This document shows positions 32,164 to 44,628 of a DNA stretch of 64,000 bases, piece after piece. The DNA comes from Nigrospora sphaerica. Lineage: Eukaryota > Ascomycota > Sordariomycetes > Amphisphaeriales > Apiosporaceae. Under the pieces are notes generated by a model. That model ran no database searches. It worked only from the letters and a program-made list of their open reading frames with translations, and had not been told where the DNA came from. The stretch is from positions 1,364,001 through 1,428,000 of the forward strand of contig JAGVVL010000002.1 of assembly GCA_018287875.1 (NCBI GenBank), written 5' to 3'. Position 1 is the first letter of the stretch; each line of letters starts with the position of its first letter. A program made the translations under genes and the position numbers.

Positions 32164-35100
32164 ATGTCTCAGGATGGAAAGGCCGACGGCCATAGCAGCT
32201 TCACTGACAAGCTTAGGTCGCCGTTCCACGACCTCAAGGAGAAGCTGAGGGATACGCATTTACACGATGCCAAAATCCACCTCACCCACAAAAAGTGTGT
32301 GTTCGCGACCTCGGGCCCCGTACGCCGCTTCTAACCGCGAGCCAGGCACCAAATCGGCAAGCTGGGCAACCTCTTCAACCCAGGCCACAGACATGACGAG
32401 GGTGAGCAATTGATTCCCGTGCTGCCGCTGAGGCTTTCCCGGGCTTGGGCATCCCATTGTAGTTGAGCCGTTCTCCAGGCCTCCTTCGCTCCTCGCTCTC
32501 TGTACGGGACGGCTGACTGGGAAAAGAACACGAAAAGGCGACCGACGAGAAGCGGCGGAAGACTGCCGAGTCGCACCGCTTCAATTCGTACTTCCCCGAA
32601 CATGACGGAAACATGATCAAGTGGTATGTTGACGGGAGGGATTACTTTTGGGTAGGCGGCCCCCGTCCCTTGACGCCATCCTCCGCGCTCACCCGTAGAT
32701 AGGCCGTCTCGGTCGCCCTGGAACAAGCCAAAGAGACCATCTACATCTGCGACTGGTGGTTGTCCCCTGAGCTATTCATGAGGCGGACGCCGTACTTTAA
32801 CCAGGAGTGGCGTCTTGACGCTATATTGAAAAGACGGGCAGAAGCCGGTGTCAAGGTATGTTGGCCCTTTGGCCCCGCGGTCGGCTTAAACTGACGGCGA
32901 TCCAGATCTTCGTCAGCGTGTACAAGGAGGTCGAGGCTGCCATAACGTGTAATTCCGCCCACACCAAGCACAGGCTGCAGGAGCTGTGCCCCGAAGGCTC
33001 CCCTGGCCACGGCAACATCTACATTATGCGCCACCCGGATCACAACGTACTGGAGAATGGTGGCGACATGACTTTCTACTGGGCGCACCACGAAAAGTTT
33101 ATTGTGATCGACTATGCCATGGCCTTTATCGGCGGTCTTGATCTTTGCTTCGGAAGATGGGACAGCCACACCCACCCCCTTGCCGACGTGCACCCCGAAG
33201 GAGTCGTGAACGAGGTCTGGCCAGGACAGGACTTCAATAACAACCGTAAGTATGCCAGACAGGAGAGTCCGCAGGGGGGCTGCCACCGGCGACCAAACGG
33301 AGAGTGCTGACCTGGCTTGCTGCAGGAATCATGGACTTCCAGAACGTCCAGGACTGGAAGCAAAACGAGCTCAGTAAGGCCGAGTACGGGCGTATGCCGT
33401 GGCACGACGTGGCCATGGGTGTTATTGGGCCTTGCGTCTATGACATCGCCGAGCACTTTGTTCTGCGCTGGAACTTCATCAAGCGGGACAAGTACAAACG
33501 CGACGCCCGGTTCGACTGGCTGATGCTCCGCGGCCGTGAGGGCGAGGACGAGGATTTGGTTGGTAAGTGCTTCTCGGCGAAGGCCTCACCCTTTTTGGGA
33601 AATGCCACAATCTAACCCCATCCAGGCGTCCAGAGACCCAAGCATCCCGTCGGCGAATATGTCCTACACCCCTTGACGCCCTTGGAGACCAAAAACCTGG
33701 CGAACCGGGGCACCGTCCACGCGCAAATTGTCCGCTCCAGGTAAGCAATTTCGCCTCTCCTTTCCATGTCTGGCCGGTTCTGGGACGGCTGTTGACGCGC
33801 GCGAACCAGTGCCGATTGGTCCTCGGGTATCCTGAGGGACCACTCCATTCAGAATGCCTATTCCGAGATTATCCGCAACGCCCAGCACTTTGTCTACATT
33901 GAGAACCAGTTCTTCATCACCGCCACGGGCGACCAGCAGTCGCCCATCCACAACCAGATCGGCAGGGCCATCGTGGAGGCTTGTGTGCGCGCCGGAAAGG
34001 AAGGCCGTAAATTCCGCGTCATCGTCATCATCCCCGCCATTCCCGGTTTCGCCGGCGACCTGCGCAGCGATGCTGCGACCGGAACCAGAGCAATCATGGT
34101 GAGTTGCCCCGGATTTCTCTTTGGCCGCGAGCGGCGCTAATGATGGGCGCGTGCAGGACTACCAGTACAAGTCCATTTGTCGTGGCGAGCACTCGATATT
34201 TGAGCAGATCAGGAAAGAAGGTGTCGACCCGACGAAGCACATCTTCTTCTTTAACCTGCGCTCGTACGATAGACTCAACAAGACGCCAGCCATTAAAAAA
34301 CAGGAAGAAGAGACGGGCGTGCCGTACCAGAAAGTGCAGCGCGCCGAGGCGGAGGAGATCATGGGCACCGGTATCTACGCCCCTGCCATGACGAACGCGC
34401 AACAAGCGAGCTAACCTGGGCCAGGTATTCACGGATCGGCAGGTGCCGGAGGCGAGGTGGACGACCACATGGGCAAGGGCGACGCGGACCAGCCGGCCAC
34501 TCAGGAGCTCATCGACGCCAGACGCCGCTTCGAAGCCGCTAAGGAAGACGGCGCCGGTACCACGACGGCGTTCACCGTGGCGCATCACGCCATGGCCGGC
34601 ACGGGCCCCTTGTCGGAGGAGCCTTGGGAGGGCGAGCCGGCGGGCGAGGTCGACAACTGGGTGCAGGAGGAGCTCTACGTCCACGCGAAGCTGCTCATTG
34701 TCGACGACCGCATTGTCGTCTGCGGCTCCAGCAACCTCAACGACCGCAGCCAGGAAGGCCACCACGACAGCGAGCTATCCATCGTCATGGAGGACACGGA
34801 CCTCATCGACAGCGTCATGGACGGGCAGCCGTTCAAGGCCGGGCGGCACGCCGCCACGCTGCGGCGCTACCTTTGGCGCGAGCACATGGGGCTGCTGCCT
34901 CCGCAGCCGCTGGACGCCGACGAGAGCGAGGTGAACGCGCAGCCGCCGGGGGACAACTCGCCCAACGACCCCTGGGACCGGGACGAGAGCTACAAGTTCG
35001 TCGAGGACCCCATGAGCGAGGATCTGTGGAAGATGTGGACCGAGCGGGCCACGACCAACACGGACACGTTCCGCCACATATTCCACGCCGACCCTGATGA

Positions 35101-35378
35101 CCACAGTAAGCAAAGCCCAGATTTGGCGAGTGAGGTCCAGTTCCTAACCCGGTGTGTCCCCAGTCAAAACCTTTGACGACTACGACCAGTTCCTGCCGAG
35201 CAAGGCCGTCAAGTCGGGCCACGTCTACGACCGGTTCATGCCGCCCGAGGACTTGCGCCGGAAGCTCGACGACATCAAGGGCCACTTGGTGTGGTTCCCG
35301 TTGGAATTCCTGCAGGATGCCAACATGGCCGAGTTCGGGTTGCAGGTCAACCAGTTCACCGAGAGTGTGTACACGTAA
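32164..35378 (+). CDS. Phospholipase D (two HKD motifs, no PX/PH)
   Basis: Eleven exons: 32164-32294, 32346-32401, 32527-32651, 32703-32855, 32906-33245, 33326-33562, 33626-33740, 33810-34098, 34157-34370, 34425-35105 and 35164-35378, giving 851 aa. Both catalytic HxK motifs are present: HEKFIVID (His217) with its downstream GGLDLCFGRWD, and HAKLLIVDD (His640) with GSSNLNDRS. The protein also has YFWAVSVALEQAKETIYICDWWLSPE and VYIENQFFI, conserved in eukaryotic PLDs. It should hydrolyse phosphatidylcholine to phosphatidic acid and choline at membranes. There is no PX or PH domain upstream; the N-terminus is a charged amphipathic helix, so this is the short fungal PLD class rather than the Spo14 class. 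Introns are 50-125 nt. Exon 3's acceptor (AAAAG) is the least certain junction. Confidence 0.93.
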
Positions 35379-36032
35379 ACATGCACCTACACTACTACAC
35401 CAACAGCGGCCCAAGCAAGGTTAAAAAACGGATCGGCGCTCCGGACTTTTCCATCTACGAGACCACGTCACCATTTTGTATTGTTTATTCCTAATTTATA
35501 TGACTTGTGATTCCCTTGACTTCTGCCATGTAACCACGTCCCCCCATTCCGCGCTTCCGTCGCGCAGAGGAATCGGCGACGCTGCCGGAGGGAGCAAGAG
35601 CCCGAAGCGCAAAGTCGCTACGGGTTGTTGGAAATGGGCACGACTAGTGAGGGAACAGCCGTAGGAATTATGATAATCAAGACCGTACGCCCATGCAAGA
35701 GGGGAGAGATGAATCCGAAACCAGGTGGAGAGTGCGACCCCGCCGGTGACGCGGATCCGTCATCCAGCCGCCGTACGTTTCTACCTCGTAACCACCGACA
35801 CCCTTTTTACGGCCGGCACGTCGCGCAGCCAAGTATGTGTGTTTTTGTCGGTGGGTGTATATGTGTGCGTACATGTGTAGGCAAATTCCTTGGAGGAGGG
35901 GGCGTTGCCGGTACGTTGGTTGGTTGTAACTCGGCCCCTCCCCCTTTCTACTTCTACTTTTTCTCCTCCTCCTCCTCCTCCTCTTTCAAGACCCACATCA
36001 GCCTTTCGGCCGGGTGTGCCCCGACGCGCGGC
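35379..36032. other. Convergent 3' region with (CTC)n tract
   Basis: It lies between the ends of the PLD and PDX1 genes. A CTCCTCCTC... trinucleotide tract sits around 35964-35985. No gene is seen. Confidence 0.45.
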
Positions 36033-37049
36033 TCACCAGCCGCGGCCGGCCATCTTCTGGTCGGGGCGCATGCTGCTGACGGAGATGCCGACCATGGCCT
36101 CGCCGAGGCCGGTGCTGCACTCGGCGAGGACCTTGGGGTCGCGGAAGTGGGTGGTGGCGCGGACGATGGCGCGGGCGCGCTTGGCGGCGTCGCCCGACTT
36201 GAAGATGCCGCTGCCGACGAAGACGCCGTCGCAGCCGAGCTGCATCATGAGGGCGGCGTCGGCGGGGGTGGCGACGCCGCCGGCGGCGAAGTTGACGACG
36301 GGCAGGCGGCCGAGCTCGGCCGTCTCGCGCAGCAGGGCCGGGTCGCACTCGAACTCGCGGGCGAGGCGGCGGATGCCGTTGTCGCCGTCCTCGGCGAGGG
36401 CGGCGCGGGCGCGCGCGATGTCGGCGCGGAGCTGGCGCATGTGCTTGACGGCCTCGACGACGTCGCCCGTGCCGGCCTCGCCCTTGGTGCGGATCATGGC
36501 GGCGCCCTCGGCGATGCGGCGCAGCGCCTCGGGCAGGTTGCGGCAGCCGCACACGAAGGGCACCTTGAAGCCCGACTTGTCGACGTGGTAGACGTCGTCG
36601 GCCGGCGTCAGCACCTCGCTCTCGTCGATGTAGTCGACCTCGAGCGCCTCGAGGATCTGGCACTCGACAAAGTGCCCGATGCGCGCCTTGGCCATGACGG
36701 GTATCGTCACGGCCTCCTGGATCTCCTTGATCATGGCCGGGTCCGACATCCGAGCCACCCCGCCCTCGGCCCGGATGTCAGCCGGCACGCGCTCCAGCGC
36801 CATGACGGCGCACGCGCCAGCCTCCTCGGCTATGCGCGCCTGCGCCGCGTCCGTCACGTCCATGATGACCTACAACAGTGTCAGCAAGCTCGGCCCTCCT
36901 CCCTGCGCCGTGGGGGTGAACGGGGCACGTCGTTTTCTTACGCCTCCTTTAAGCATCTGGGCCAGGCCCGTCTTGACCTTGAAGAGGGTCTTGTCGTCGG
37001 ACGCCGCAGGGGCCGCGCCGTTGCTGCCGTTGGCTCCGTTGTTCGTCAT
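36033..37049 (-). CDS. PDX1: Pyridoxal 5'-phosphate synthase, lyase subunit (PDX1/SNZ)
   Basis: Minus-strand exons are 37049-36942 and 36869-36033 (72-nt intron, phase 0), giving 314 aa. The first exon encodes an Asn/Gly/Ala-rich tail followed by [14 protein letters not shown], the usual PDX1 opening. Asp40 in VIMDVTD and Lys97 in [11 protein letters not shown] are the active-site Asp and substrate-binding Lys; RTKGEAGTG holds the second catalytic lysine. The subunit builds PLP from ribose 5-phosphate, glyceraldehyde 3-phosphate and ammonia, forming a dodecamer with PDX2 in the cytosol. The gene is head-to-head with the PDX2 gene, 990 bp apart, as in yeast SNZ/SNO pairs. The length is normal and no defect is seen. 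Confidence 0.97.
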
Positions 37050-38039
37050 GGCGGGTGGGCTTGCAGGGGAGAGGTCCAACGGGTGGTGTGGGTTGTCCGT
37101 GCCGGAAGGATGAGATGGAGGGAAGAGAGCCAGAGGGAGAGGGGGAGTGAGTGAAAGAGGCAGGGAGAGGGGCAGGTTGAAGCAGAGGGGGTGGGCGTGA
37201 GGAGGGTAGAAAAGAGAAAGGATGGACAGCACGGGTGGGAGGGGTTGCAGACAGCCGGCCGACTATGCGTCTGTCGTGGCAAGTGGAATTGGAGAAGCGA
37301 TATGCAACTGAGAGGTACGAGAGAAGAAGGCACGGGAGGGAAAAAAAATGCACACGGTCACACAGTCACATATGCCAAATATGCAAACAGATGCTGAGAT
37401 GCAGGGACCGAAGTCTAGATCGGCCCTTGGCCTTCGGTCGGCCTTAGGACGAGGTACCCGCAGAATTACTCATGGCGGCCAGCGAGGGGCATTCATTGGG
37501 GAAAACGGGCGCGGCAAAGACCGGAAGGCTTGGGGTTTTTGGCAAAGTTTATTCCCTCCAGTGACCCGAGTTGATGTGCTTGGGGCTTCGAAGGGCGCGG
37601 CTTCGAAGGGCGCAGCTTCTCAGTGGTCGCCTCTGTGCTGGGCCTCATGCAGAGCCAGACCCTGACACATTGCAGGCGCGCCGATGCCGGGGTGGGTTGA
37701 TAATCGCAAATTCCGGCACATGTCAATGACCTCACGGTATCGAGGGAGGGGGGCACAGAGAAAGACCTTAGTTCCCAGCCCGTTTTGCGCGGCATCCCAC
37801 GTATCCGCAGGAAGCCGAGCAGGCCGAGCAGGCCAAGTAGACCATCAAATCCCGAAGCCGAAGTCCCGGCGGCCCTATTTTTCCTTGGCCTACTTCGGAG
37901 CCAGTCCAGTACGTGTGCGTCAGCCGAGTTTGCATATCGGGACCTGTCGTGCTGCCCACCGTTTCCCTCACTCAACCCCTTTCATCCAATCTCCCCCGCC
38001 GAACTCGAGAGCCTTGAGAGACACTGCGCCAGTCAAGTC
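37050..38039. promoter_or_regulatory. Shared divergent promoter of PDX1 and PDX2
   Basis: A 990-bp gap between the two divergent start codons. It contains a 15-bp tandem duplication at 37584, a purine-rich leader on the PDX1 side (37080-37220) and GCCGAGCAG duplicated near 37813. No separate gene is convincing. Joint control of both subunits is an inference from the arrangement. Confidence 0.6.
37584..37613. repeat. 15-bp tandem duplication in PDX promoter
   Basis: The unit GGCTTCGAAGGGCGC occurs twice back to back (37584-37598 and 37599-37613), followed by a partial third copy. Each unit contains the palindrome TTCGAA. Confidence 0.8.
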
Positions 38040-38888
38040 ATGAGCGTTCGTTTGCGGGTCGGCGTTCTTGCCCTGCAAGGCGGGGTCATTGAACACATCA
38101 CGGCCCTCAGGAAGGCGGCCGTCTCGCTTGAGGCGGAAGCCGATGTTGTCGAAGTGCGCACGCCGGAGCAGCTTGCGGCGTGCGACGCCCTCGTGATCCC
38201 CGGCGGCGAGAGCACGACGCTGTCGCTCGTGGCCGCGCAGTCGGGCCTGCTCGAGCCCCTGCGGGACTTTGTCAAGTAAGTCGGCGCGCCGTCGCCCCCT
38301 CCTCTCCCCCACCAAGACCTGGTCAGGTCGGGGTCGGTTTCGGTAACCTCTTGCTGACGGCCCGGGGGCGCGCGCAGAGTGCGGCGGAAACCGACCTGGG
38401 GCACCTGCGCCGGGCTCATCCTGCTGAGCGAGGAGGCCAGCTCGGCCAAGAAGGGCGGACAGGAGCTCATCGGGGGCCTCGGCGTGCGTGTGCACCGGAA
38501 CCACTTTGGGCGGCAGCGCGAGAGCTTCGTCACCGACCTGCCGCTGGCCTTCCTGGCGGCGGAGGGCGACGCCGCGGCCGCGGCCGCGCCCTCGCCCGCG
38601 CCTTTCCCGGCCGTCTTCATCCGCGCCCCCGTCGTGGACAAGCTGCTGGCGGACGACGTCGAGGTGCTCGCCACGCTGGCCGGCCGTCACGCCTCCAACA
38701 CGGCGGCGGCGGGCGGCGACCTGGGCCCCGTCGATGCCGAGGGCGCCGGTGACATCGTGGCCCTGCGCCAGGGCAACGTGTTCGGCACCAGCTTCCACCC
38801 GGAGCTGACCGACGACGGTAGAATCCACGTCTGGTGGCTCCAGCAGCTGCTGCAACAACAAGAGCAAGAACATCAGCAACAACAATGA
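38040..38888 (+). CDS. PDX2: Pyridoxal 5'-phosphate synthase, glutaminase subunit (PDX2/SNO)
   Basis: Exons are 38040-38275 and 38378-38888 (102-nt intron, GTAAGT...CAG), giving 248 aa. The opening [13 protein letters not shown] and VIPGGESTT are PDX2 signatures. The nucleophile is Cys89 in WGTCAG; the His-Glu of the class-I glutamine amidotransferase triad is in SFHPEL near the C-terminus. The subunit releases ammonia from glutamine and channels it to PDX1. An Ala-rich insertion (about residues 145-155) and a Gln-rich tail ([13 protein letters not shown]) are extra to the bacterial fold. ATG 38040 fits the family start. It is paired head-to-head with PDX1. Confidence 0.96.
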
Positions 38889-41247
38889 CGGCCCGCCGTC
38901 CCCGCCCCCGCCCCCGCCCCTCCCGGCGACAGGCGGGCGGGCGTCGGACGTCCGTTTGCAGTATAGGTAGACCATTCACGATCCGTCGGCAGTTGCCGAC
39001 TGGAGACATGCATGCATGGATTCGCCCGCCTTCCCGTCTGCCCGTGTCCCGAACCGGCGATGGGGGAGGCGACGGTGGGGTCCGTCTCCAACTCCCCAGC
39101 CTTGCTTTTGTCCCTTCAGTTTCCCATTCTCTCCGTACGCTGCATCCGTTTGGCCCTCTCTTGCCGGCGAGCCGCCTGTCGGCACATCAGCGCGGGGGGG
39201 GGGGGGGGCGCCCGTGAGTCGTATCGCCTTTTTGCTGGCTGCACCTGATCGCATCGGTTTGCCCTTCCAGGCTAATCGACTCGGCCGTTGCGCCGCGGAG
39301 GCTTTCTTCCTAGCATCCCCCGTGCCCCTTCTTTCTGTCAATACTGTCGTGACGGCCGCCCACCCCACGGATGGTGGGAGGGGCGCCTGTGCGTTCTTAT
39401 TTTTTTTTCCCCCGGCTTGTTGTACCCAATCCACGGGCGCGGGACCAGGACTGACTCGACGCCTGCCGCCGTGACTGACTCAGCCCTTGAATCGGTGAGC
39501 TAGAGTTCACGGGGCCGACCGGCAATGACTTTGCCCACGGCCAGCCGACGTCGAGGACGGCCGACTGCCCAGGACGCAGAACCAGGACCTGTCGTCAAAT
39601 TCCTCCATGGCCTCGACTTATTGCATTGCCGCGTAATGGCTACCAGGCTCGGCTAGTTGGGCCACGTCGGCCAAGGCCAAGAGCGCAACGCAAAATCACA
39701 CCACCGGCCGTCACCCAACGACGCCATCGCGTCCACCACGGCTGAGGCCCCGATTGCGCCGGTTCGTCCCGTCTTTGAAAAACCACGTCGGTCGAGGGCC
39801 CCTGCAAGCGGGGAAGGAGCATACGAAGCCAAGAACGAGCTGCCCCAACGCTCTGGATATTGCATGTGAGTATGCAGCTCGTACAACTACACGTCAGACT
39901 CTTGCATCGGGGCAGGCACACGGTGGTAAATACGCCATGAGTTGGCCAACCTAAGCATTGCCACCTCAGAGTTGCGTCCCAACGGCCAAAGTCCAATGAG
40001 GGTGTCCAAGACGCCGTCGAAAAGCACACCAGTCCTCTGTTCCACGTGGCTGGGAACGCCGATGCACTCCCGGCTTCGAGACAGTCTAATGGTCAAGACC
40101 CGGGCCCCAAAATCTGACATTGGCAAGTCTAGAGGGCGGCATGCTTGGACGTGTGTGTACCAGCCTCGCCAGCCGAGCAGTGCAGCCAGCGGCTGTCGCA
40201 CGAGCTAACACGCCGTCTTTGAGGATGGCATCGCCATCAGTAGGAATAAATCGGTGCGCGAGAACCGAGCACGGTGAAGAGAGAAAACTCCAAGCACGAG
40301 GGCGGGCTCGGTGGCGGACCTCGGCGGGGCCCTTCACCTCGATAGTAGAACACAATTTCGTATTACTCTATTACTCGCGTTTCACCGCATATGCTAAATG
40401 CCGGCTCAAGGCCTTTGCGCCTCGCTGGGAACCGTCGATGGGCTTTCAGTTGATCGACCTCATAACCACGAGGGCCATGTCGTAAACATGAGGCAAAGGC
40501 GAGTTGCATCGCTGGGCCCCGTTCTTTTCCCAACGACCGGGTTCGAGGTACAGCAGGTGACTTCAGTAGCGTCGATACCAACAACCCCATTCAACATCGT
40601 CCGCCAAGACAGGGCCGGGGCGCGTTCCCCGTCGACGGCCCCCCTCGGGGCATGACGTTGGGGCGTCGGGCGGAGATGGTAAGCAGCGAGTGGAGGGGAA
40701 GGGCCCATGTTCTAGGGCCCGGCGGTGAGATGCCGGGGAGTGAGGCTTGTGATGGTCGCTCGCCAACGCCAGCCGCGCGCTTCAACCCAGATCTACACGA
40801 TGGCGATGTCTTGGGGAGGTCAGCAGCTTACGGTGCCGTGCCATGCGGCTCTGTGACTCCTCCGGAAGTCGGCTGGGCCTGGGCCAGCAGCGCAGTGATG
40901 TGACCACACCCTTCGTGCTGACGACCACGATCCCCGTCCCGTCGCCGGCCTCGAAGCTCACCGAGTGTATTCTTGACCGGCAACCCACGGACAAGAAATC
41001 GGCACCCCAAGGTCGAGGCGGGAGGAGCGCAAAAGCAGACGCACCGTAAGAATTCAACCGTCGACGATGAAACTCCGAATCGAAATCGGGCCACAAGGTT
41101 TGCACTGTCAACAACGGCCCGTGTCTCATTATCCATATCTACAGTCGAAAGACAAGCACAAGCAAGTCCCGGTTTCCAACGGGGGTATCAACGCCAAAAC
41201 GCACAATCCATGCTCGACCCTCTTCTATCCCCTCTCAATACGTTTGT
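38889..41247. other. Large convergent gap between PDX2 and NUP49
   Basis: About 2.36 kb between two gene ends, unusually long for convergent neighbours. It has GC-rich low-complexity sequence and a run of 15 G at 39194-39208. Short frames occur on both strands but none has protein-like composition, an ATG with spliceable structure, or a domain. An unrecognised noncoding transcript is possible. Confidence 0.35.
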
Positions 41248-42958
41248 TCAGTACTGCTGCTCGCTGGCGTTCATGAATTCACCCAGTTGCAAGCGCGCCA
41301 TGCCCTCCTTAGCCGCGCCGACGTCGCCCGCCACGCGCAGGATGCCCATCTCAAAGTCCCTCAGCACCGCGCCCAGGTCGGCGAGCTGCTGATCCGCAGG
41401 CGAGGGCCCGTTGTTCTTGGAGGCCATCATCTGCTGCAGGCGCTCTAGCACGTTGTCTTGGACGCCGCGCATGTGTGTCTCAATCTCCGTCAGTTGTTTC
41501 TCGTAGACCTTGAGCTGAGAGTCCATCTCGTCAGCCGTCCGGTTGAAGAAGCCGACCAGACCTTGACCGTCCGTCTCCGCGTTGGCCGTGCTGGCCGACT
41601 GCTGTCGCGTGGACCACAGACCGCTCGTGTGGTACTGTGTAGGGAGTTTAAGGTTGTCGATGGCCCGGAAGCTCAGTTTGGCGTTGGCGGCGTCCTGTTC
41701 TACGCACAGCCGAACGCCCTCGATGGCTTCGGCGTCCGACTCCAGCGCACTCTGTACGCCGCTGTGCTTTCGCTCCACAAACTTCACATCGTCGGGTATA
41801 TACGACAGCATCTCGCCGTGGCCCGGCATAAAGGCATCGAGCTCAGCTTTCTGCGTCATGAAAGTCTGAATTCGTTTGTCGATTTCGAGTATGTCCTTCT
41901 GAAGCTCTTCATTCAAATCGTTGAAACGCGTGGTGCCTCGGACATCGCCACGCTCTGCGCGCGCGCCAGGAGCGGCGGGCTGACTTTGGCCTTGACCCAT
42001 GGTGAGTCCGGGAATAGAGCCCATGGTGGACTGCTGGCCGTTGATCGTGTTTCCACTGCGGCATATTAGCATGCGACGCCGGTAGCGGCGCCCGTTTGTA
42101 GTACGTACAAAAGGCCGGTCTTCTGTTGGGCAGGCTGTCCGAATAACGAAGATCCTTGCTGCGGTTGCTGCTGCTGTTGGGGTTTCCCAAAGCTGCTACC
42201 GCCAAAAAGACCACCGGAGGCCTGGCCTTGGTTCTGGGACTGAGCTGTCGCGCCGCCAAACAAGCCGCCGGCGGCGGGTTGCTGCGCCTGGGTGTTGGTG
42301 TTGGTTCCGCCGAAGAGTCCTCCCGATTGTTGCGGCTGGGCCGTGTTGCTCGCGCCCCCGAATAGACCACCGCCCGTTTGCTGCGCTGGTTGCTGCTGGG
42401 CGGTCATTGTCCCTCCGAACAGGCCACCGCCTGTTTGCTGCGTCGTTTGCTGTTGGGTATTGCCCGCGCCGCCAAACAAGCCGCCGCCGCCACTGCCCGC
42501 TTGCTGTTGTGTGCCCGTATTTCCGAAAAGACCACCTCCCGTCTGCTGGGGCTGCGATGACGCCGCAGCTGTTGACCCAAACAGGCCCCCCGTCTTGGGC
42601 GTGGAAGCAGCGGCACCGGTGTTGCCGAAGAGGCTCGAGGTGGTGGTACCTTGGGCGGGCTGCGCCTGTGCTGACCCAAACAACCCTCCCCCGGCGGCAG
42701 GTGCCTGGTTGCTGCTCTGTCCACTATCCGGGAAAGATGCAGGCGTCAGCAATGGGGATGTTTTGTGGGGGATCGGCTTCGACGCCAGCCTCGGCTGACG
42801 CCGAGAGGGCGTCGACATGATGATGGCGATGGGGCTTCGGTACACCCCGAGGGAAATAACGACAGGGGAGAAGAGGAGCGCACTTACAAGAGGTTGTTGG
42901 CTGACGAGGTGTTGATACTCAGGCCGCCTGGGCCGCTGGCGGAGCGGGCGAGGGCCAT
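41248..42958 (-). CDS. NUP49: GLFG nucleoporin, NUP49 type
   Basis: Minus-strand exons are 42958-42888, 42723-42109 and 42055-41248, giving 497 aa. The start [12 protein letters not shown] leads through a 164-nt intron into an FG region with about ten GLFG motifs plus several SLFG/NLFG, separated by Gln/Gly/Asn spacers. The C-terminal half is a coiled-coil region containing [35 protein letters not shown] and [12 protein letters not shown], conserved in Nup49/Nup58. Such proteins sit in the central channel with Nsp1 and Nup57; the FG part forms the permeability barrier and binds transport receptors. It is head-to-head with FIP1, 589 bp apart. The gene appears intact. Confidence 0.92.
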
Positions 42959-43547
42959 AATGGGCAACAGACTGGAACAAGCAGACAAAGGGAGAGCGCT
43001 CAGCCAATTGCCAGCAGGCGCGCAAAGACAGTAAAAGAGTACGATGTGTAGAGGAGGCGGTGTCCTGAGGGAGGGATGGACAAAGGGATGGGGGTTGGCG
43101 GGTTCGCGAGATGCTAGGCTCGGTTGTTTGCTGTCTCACTATCGTCACTTTTTCGCAGCGCGTTGCCAGGCGCGACAATTTGCATGGGCCAGGCAGGGCC
43201 ACAGGGGAGGGTCTCTGATCAGAAAGCTGGAGGAGCTTCAGCCTCACGCTAAAAGTGGCAGCTCCCCACTGTTGGTGCTCCAGGCGTGAATGCCCGAGCC
43301 CGCCATTGGACAGGCCCACTGCATTGGCTGCTGAACGCCAGAATCTTATCGATATGCTGTACTTTCTATATGTACCCTACCCGCCTGGAGACGTACCTAC
43401 TCCAGGACGAAGGTACAACTGCGCATCGTACATCGTATTCGGTTATTTGCGCGCGACAACCTCATTCCCCCAGCTCGCCATTCGTCCACCGAGTTTCCCA
43501 TCCGGCATCCCCGCTGCTTCCAGACACCTGCCGTATAATCCGCCGCC
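42959..43547. other. Shared promoter of NUP49 and FIP1
   Basis: A 589-bp divergent intergenic region with no gene. No strong TATA box was noticed, which suits two housekeeping promoters. Confidence 0.5.
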
Positions 43548-44628
43548 ATGGATATCGAAATCGACGACGACGACGACTTCTACGCGCCTGAGGAACCGGC
43601 CACGACGACGACGACCCAGCCTGCCGCCGAATCCAGTGCGCCCACGGAACCGTCCAAACAACAGTCGGTCAATGAGGAGCTCGAAGAGGGTGAGGAGGAG
43701 GACGAAGGTGCCGAAATGGACGAAGATGATTCGGTACGTCCCCACGCGAACCCGCCGCCGGGGAACCGCCATCCTCCCCATGCTGACCGGCTGTGCTTGC
43801 TATAGGACATAGACATCATCACAGAACACAAGGACGGGACCAATGCGCCTCCGCCGCCCCAGGCCAGGTACAGCGACATACGCAATATACCCCAGCGGAC
43901 AACCTCGAGCGATGCTCCAAAAGCGGCCGCCGTGAAGAAAGAGGATTCGGTCAAGCCCAGCTCGGGCGCCGAGCTCCCGGCCGTGGCAACATCCAAAATC
44001 GATGTGAACGCCATCCCCATACACAAAGGCACCGGCAAACCCATCACCCAAGTCAACATTGACGAAGGTACTGGCCCTTCTTTTTACGTCCCGCGCCCGT
44101 AGACTAATCAAGGCAGATCTGGCCGAGAACGACAAACCCTGGCGGAAACCGGGCACGGATCTCAGCGACTACTTCAACTACGGCTTTGACGAATTCACCT
44201 GGGCTCTCTACGCGGCGAAGCAAGACGCCGTGCGCGGCGAGTACAGCCAGGATGCCATCGCTGCGAACAACAAGAAGATGATGGAGGACATGCAGATGAT
44301 GATGATGGGCGGCATGCCGGGTGGGGCTGCCTCGATGTCGGCGATGCCGGGCATGGACGGCATGCCGCCGGAGATGCAGCAGATGATGCAACAGATGATG
44401 GGTCCAGGCATGGACCCCAGCCAGATGGACCCGGCGGCCATGTCGGCCATGTTTGCTGGCATGCAGGCGGGCGGCGGCAACGGCGGAGGCCAGGGCCCGG
44501 GTCAGAACTACGGCGGCGCCGGTTTTGGTAACAACCAGGGCCAAGGCTATGGCTATGACCAAGGCATGGGCCGTGGTGGAGGCGGTGGATTCGGCGGTCG
44601 GGGCCGTGGCGGCCGGAGGAACTGGTAA
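43548..44628 (+). CDS. FIP1: mRNA polyadenylation factor FIP1
   Basis: Exons are 43548-43733, 43806-44067 and 44117-44628, giving 319 aa. The N-terminus is strongly acidic ([12 protein letters not shown], then [12 protein letters not shown]), as in yeast Fip1, which binds poly(A) polymerase. The Fip1 motif spans residues about 150-190: [26 protein letters not shown] Met/Gln-rich stretch and a Gly/Arg-rich RGG-like tail ([18 protein letters not shown]) follow; the tail may bind RNA. It is a nuclear part of the cleavage and polyadenylation factor. The second intron is only 49 nt. Confidence 0.95.

Noticed and set aside
35625..37154. 509-codon plus-strand frame over PDX1
   Set aside because: Antisense shadow of PDX1; composition is not protein-like.
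39016..39474. 152-codon frame in the convergent gap
   Set aside because: Arises from GC-rich low-complexity sequence around a G run; all other frames are open too.
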